From: an uncultured Eubacteriales bacterium | GTDB lineage: Bacteria; Bacillota; Clostridia; Christensenellales; Aristaeellaceae | NCBI GenBank assembly: GCA_902781095.1 | Contig: CACZHW010000003.1 | Coordinates: 1 to 33,533, forward strand | DNA: 33,533 nt | Reading direction: 5' to 3' | Part shown: piece by piece, positions 30,439 to 33,533 of the stretch | Layout of the letters: each line of letters starts with the position of its first letter | How positions within the stretch are numbered: the first letter of the stretch is position 1 | The notes under the pieces: model-generated | Told to the model about the DNA's origin: nothing | Database searches by the model: none | Seen by the model: only the letters and a program-made list of their open reading frames with translations | Position numbers and translations under genes: made by a program

Positions 30439-31708
30439 GAACGTATTTGCCCAGCTGGGCGTCTCAGACGCGGTTTACGCGCTGGGGGAAGAGGTGCTCT
30501 GCGGACTGCGGGACCGCTTTGCGGAACTGGACAGAACCGCGGAATACAACCAGGCGAAGGTCATCGCGGCGATGCAGAAAAACCGGGTCAGCGCGGCCTG
30601 TTTTACGATGACCAGCGGTTACGGTTACAACGACGTCGGCAGAGACACGCTGGAGCGGGTGTACGCTGACTGTTTCCATACGGAAGCGGCGCTCGTACGG
30701 CCCCAGATCACCTGCGGCACGCATGCGCTGGCGGTCGCCCTCTCGGCGAACCTGCTGCCGGGCGACGAGCTTCTCTCCGCCGTCGGCCGCCCCTATGACA
30801 CGCTGGAGGAGGTCATCGGCATCCGGCCCTCGGCCTGCTCCCTGGCGGAGTACGGCGTGACCTACGCCGAGGTGCCGCTGCTTGCAGACGGAAGCCCCGA
30901 TTACGAGGGCATCCGAGCCGCGATCAACGAGCGCACGAAGCTGGTGACGATCCAGCGCTCCAAGGGCTACGCCACGCGGCCGACGCTCTCCGTGGAGACG
31001 ATCGGCAAGATCATCCGCTGCGTCAAGGAAGTGCGCAGCGACATCGTGTGCATGGTGGACAACTGCTACGGCGAGTTTACCGAGAAGATTGAACCCAGCG
31101 ACGTGGGCGCGGACATGATCGTCGGCTCGCTCATCAAGAATCCGGGCGGCGGGCTGGCGCCGATCGGCGGATATATCTGCGGCAGCGCCGCGTGCGTCAG
31201 CCGCTGCGCCTACCGGCTTTCCGCGCCCGGCCTGGGACAGGAGGTCGGCGCGAACCTGGGCGTGATGACGCAGCTTTACCAGGGCTTCTTCCTCGCGCCG
31301 ACGGTGACGGCCAGCGCGGTGAAGGGCGCCCTCTTCGCCGCGGCGCTGTACGAGCGCCTGGGGTACAGGGTGGTGCCGTCCTCCAGTGAGGAACGTCACG
31401 ACATCATCCAGGCCGTCGAACTGGGCAGCGAGGAGGCCATGGTCGCCTTCTGCCGAGGCATTCAGCAGGCGGCGCCGGTGGACAGCTACGTGACGCCCGT
31501 TCCGTGGGAGATGCCGGGCTACGAGAGCCGCGTCATCATGGCGGCGGGCGCCTTCGTGCAGGGGTCTTCCATCGAACTGTCTGCGGACGGGCCGATCCGC
31601 CCGCCGTACGCCGTGTACTTCCAGGGCGGCCTCACGTGGACGCATGCGAAGCTGGGCGTGCTGATGAGCGCGCAGAAGATGCTGGAAGCCGGTCTCATCC
31701 GGCTGTGA
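30419..31708 (+). CDS. PLP-dependent methionine gamma-lyase family protein (aluminium-resistance protein family)
   Basis: A 429-residue fold-type I PLP enzyme. Family marks: MTSGYGYNDVGRDTLERVYA, LVRPQITCGTHALAVALSAN, AVGRPYDTLEEVIGI, VTIQRSKGYATRP, VDNCYGEFTE and the PLP-Lys segment VGSLIKNPGGG with Lys240. This family is annotated as aluminium-resistance or cystathionine beta-lyase-like, with the true substrate unsettled; it likely acts on a sulfur-containing amino acid. Start 30419, or 30428 (MENKNVF). It overlaps the AbrB-type gene and is followed after 11 bases by an amidohydrolase gene. Confidence 0.93.
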   Translation: MNGMENKNVFAQLGVSDAVYALGEEVLCGLRDRFAELDRTAEYNQAKVIAAMQKNRVSAACFTMTSGYGYNDVGRDTLERVYADCFHTEAALVRPQITCGTHALAVALSANLLPGDELLSAVGRPYDTLEEVIGIRPSACSLAEYGVTYAEVPLLADGSPDYEGIRAAINERTKLVTIQRSKGYATRPTLSVETIGKIIRCVKEVRSDIVCMVDNCYGEFTEKIEPSDVGADMIVGSLIKNPGGGLAPIGGYICGSAACVSRCAYRLSAPGLGQEVGANLGVMTQLYQGFFLAPTVTASAVKGALFAAALYERLGYRVVPSSSEERHDIIQAVELGSEEAMVAFCRGIQQAAPVDSYVTPVPWEMPGYESRVIMAAGAFVQGSSIELSADGPIRPPYAVYFQGGLTWTHAKLGVLMSAQKMLEAGLIRL

Positions 31709-31719
31709 ACGGAGGCCCG

Positions 31720-32523
31720 GTGAAAAAGATCGATTGTCATACCCACATCGTGACCGCGGAAATCCGGGACGCCTATTTCGCAAGGACGGACGGCTGGGCG
31801 CTGGTGATGCAGATGCCGGAGAGCCTGATGCAAAACCCGGACTGCGTGCGGACGGTCCGCTCCGACCCCCGGCTGTTCCTATGCGCCTGCATCGACCTCA
31901 AAAAAGCCGTCGAACCGCAGCTGCGGCAGCTGGAGGCGCACCTGGACGAGTGGAAGGTCGTAGGGCTTAAGATCTACCTCACGTATCAGCGGGGGAGGGC
32001 AGACGAGCCGCGCCTCTGGCCGGTCTACCGGTTCGCCGCCGCACACCGGCTGACGGTGACCTTCCACACAGGGCTCTGCTCCCTCGTGCTGCCGTCCGAC
32101 GGCGACATGGAGGGATCGAGGGCCTGCTACGTCGCGCGGGCGGCCGAGGCCTTTCCGCAGGTGAATTTCGTGATCGCGCACATGGACGATCCGCGCTTTG
32201 ACGAATGCGTCCGCCTGGTCGCAGGCCACGACAACCTGTACACCGATTTTTCCGGCGCTTACGAGACGGGAACCGAAGAGGGCGGCGACGTGGAAGGCGC
32301 GATCCGGACCTTCGGGGAGGCAATCCACTCCTGTGCGGGCATGGAACGCAAGATCCTCTACGGGACGGATTTCTGCCCGCCGCTGAACATGGCGCAGCTG
32401 GAAGAATACGACCTGAGCATTGAGCGGATTTTCGACAGGGAGGCACTGCCGCTCGTATACCGCGAAAACTGCCTGAGGGCGTTCCCGCGCCTCAGGGATG
32501 ATTGGGGAGGAACGGAATCGTGA
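31720..32523 (+). CDS. Amidohydrolase-related TIM-barrel hydrolase
   Basis: A 267-residue member of the amidohydrolase 2 (PF04909-like) family. Metal-site residues are visible: KIDCHTHI near the N-terminus (HxH), VGLKIYLTYQ, TVTFHTGLCS (His), FVIAHMDDP (His) and ILYGTDFCPP (Asp), in the usual order for a one- or two-metal barrel. The start is GTG 31720, with GGAGG 4 bases upstream; no ATG fits the family N-terminus. Decarboxylases and lactonases also belong to this family, so the reaction is unknown. The stop overlaps the next start (GTGA). Confidence 0.88.
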   Translation: MKKIDCHTHIVTAEIRDAYFARTDGWALVMQMPESLMQNPDCVRTVRSDPRLFLCACIDLKKAVEPQLRQLEAHLDEWKVVGLKIYLTYQRGRADEPRLWPVYRFAAAHRLTVTFHTGLCSLVLPSDGDMEGSRACYVARAAEAFPQVNFVIAHMDDPRFDECVRLVAGHDNLYTDFSGAYETGTEEGGDVEGAIRTFGEAIHSCAGMERKILYGTDFCPPLNMAQLEEYDLSIERIFDREALPLVYRENCLRAFPRLRDDWGGTES

Positions 32524-33305
32524 ACGGCAAAACATCGTTTTCAAAGAGTCTCGGGGCGCTGCTGCGCTCCTTCACCCCGTACCAGAAGGCCTATGTCGCC
32601 ATCGTCTTTATCATAACGGCACTGTTTGTCCTCTTCATGCCGGAAATGATGCTGGACGATATCTCCAACCCGTTCGTGACGGCCTGCGCCGTCATCTCGG
32701 TGCTGGCCAACCCAATCTGCGAGATCCTCATCTCCAAGCAGAGCAAGATGAACTTCCTCGTGGACATCTTCTTTATCGAGGTGCCCGAGCTCGTGATCTG
32801 CATTGCGAACGGCTGGTACGTCGTGGCCGCGACGACGCTGCTGTTCTGGGTCCCGGTGGATATCGTGAGTTACATCCGCTGGACGCGGCACCGGGATGAG
32901 GTGCGGGAGGAGCTGACCGTCGTCAGGCGCCTCAGCTGGAAGCAGGATATTCTGGTCATCGCGGCGATCTTCGCTTTTGCCTTCGTCGCTGCGGAAATTT
33001 TCGGCCGGCTGCCGGACGCCTCCGATTCGTTCATCGACGCGCTGGCCAGCGGTTTCGGCATGGCCAACGGCATCCTGCTGATGCTGCGCTACAGCGAGCA
33101 GTGGTACGCGTGGCTGATCACGCTCATCCTGTACGCGGTGATGTACATCTCCGGCGGTGCCTATATCATGCTGATCAGCGTTACGGCCATGTTCATCAAC
33201 ACGTGTTACGGTTTCGGGAAATGGCTTTCGTACACGAAGCGGCGCAAAGCGCGCGGAGGGGCCGCTTTGGAGCCGGAGGCGGTGCGCCTCAACGCGAACC
33301 GGTAA
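32520..33305 (+). CDS. pnuC: PnuC-type nicotinamide riboside transporter
   Basis: A 261-residue integral membrane protein with about seven helices. PnuC features: an ISVLANPICEILISKQSKMN segment (family: v.....nakG), FWVPVDIVSYIRWTRH in the middle (family: P.Y.....W), then a helix-rich half with GFGMANGILLMLRYSEQWYA, and a C-terminal ...INTCYGFGKWLSYTKR. It facilitates entry of nicotinamide riboside, which is trapped by phosphorylation, feeding NAD synthesis; some relatives carry other vitamins. The start is GTG 32520 (GGGGAGG upstream), overlapping the amidohydrolase stop. No riboswitch is visible before it because it lies mid-operon. Confidence 0.8.
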   Translation: MNGKTSFSKSLGALLRSFTPYQKAYVAIVFIITALFVLFMPEMMLDDISNPFVTACAVISVLANPICEILISKQSKMNFLVDIFFIEVPELVICIANGWYVVAATTLLFWVPVDIVSYIRWTRHRDEVREELTVVRRLSWKQDILVIAAIFAFAFVAAEIFGRLPDASDSFIDALASGFGMANGILLMLRYSEQWYAWLITLILYAVMYISGGAYIMLISVTAMFINTCYGFGKWLSYTKRRKARGGAALEPEAVRLNANR

Positions 33306-33358
33306 CAAAGGGAACGCGCGCACACTTACGACTTTGACAGAATCCATAAACGGAACCT

Positions 33359-33398
33359 GCCTGCGGGAGCCGCACGGGAACCCGCGGGCAGGCTTTTT
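33359..33398 (+). terminator. Terminator of the AbrB-PLP-amidohydrolase-PnuC operon
   Basis: GCCTGC (33359-33364) pairs with GCAGGC (33388-33393), continued by GGG/CCC inside, followed by TTTTTG. Confidence 0.85.
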
Positions 33399-33424
33399 GT
33401 GCGGAAAGAAAGGAAGGACAGAAC

Positions 33425-33533
33425 ATGACGGACTGGATGGCTTCGCTGGGCAGGACGATCACGGCGGTAAATGAAGCGGTCAACGAAATCGTATGGGGGC
33501 CGCTGATGATCGCCCTGCTGCTGGGTACAGGGA
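33425..33533 (+). CDS. Alanine/glycine:cation symporter (AGCS), N-terminal fragment at window edge
   Basis: The frame from ATG 33425 (GAAAGGAAGGACAG upstream) reads MTDWMASLGRTITAVNEAVN then EIVWGPLMIALLLGTG, and is cut by the window end. The short amphipathic lead followed by (V)WGP.M..LLLGTG is the well-known start of sodium:alanine symporters. Only about 36 residues are visible. Confidence 0.75.
   Translation, partial: MTDWMASLGRTITAVNEAVNEIVWGPLMIALLLGTG

Overview
The window looks like gut-type metagenomic DNA made of two unrelated parts plus inserted elements. Positions 1 to about 5,040 read as Bacteroidota. They carry a MacAB-type efflux operon on the minus strand, a small exported protein, and a promoter of the Bacteroidota form (TTTG, 19 bases, TATCTTTG). 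From about 5,065 onward the DNA is GC-rich, uses AGGAGG ribosome sites and TTGACA/TATAAT promoters, and encodes Clostridia-like (Bacillota) genes. Both solute-binding proteins there have signal peptides ending AVA or AMA and lack a lipobox. The change of style falls within a few dozen bases and may be a chimeric assembly join.

The Clostridia-like part begins with a low-molecular-weight phosphotyrosine phosphatase. An AT-richer island follows (about 5,530-7,170): two genes truncated head to head, then an EndoU-family RNase toxin gene overlapping a probable immunity gene. Next come a YdcF-like gene and two family 2 glycosyltransferases on the minus strand, and a small plus-strand operon whose first product is built from four GLFG..HYD.DG repeats.

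Positions 10,651-17,456 are a decayed prophage-like integrative element with a tyrosine integrase at its right end. It sits inside the anticodon arm of a tRNA-Arg(TCG) gene and leaves the two halves of that tRNA about 6.8 kb apart. It carries an internally deleted tail tape measure gene, other tail remnants, a metallophosphoesterase gene broken by TGA, several small genes of unknown function, a candidate structured RNA, and three tandem leftward mini-units beside the integrase. Five minus-strand reading frames in it, including the tape measure, contain in-frame TAG codons close to their apparent starts.

The rest is chromosomal and Clostridia-like. Two ABC importers face left: an iron-type system (binding protein, ATPase, fused 12-helix permease) and a sugar-type system (binding protein, two permeases, no ATPase). 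Upstream lie a glycosylasparaginase-type hydrolase and CutC, which suggests salvage of glycosylated asparagine or a related amino sugar. A peptidase E-like gene and enolase follow. Enolase and a divergent M48/Ste24 membrane protease share overlapping -35 boxes. The last block is a tightly packed plus-strand operon (AbrB-type regulator, PLP-dependent methionine gamma-lyase family enzyme, amidohydrolase, PnuC-type transporter), then the start of an alanine/sodium symporter cut by the window edge.
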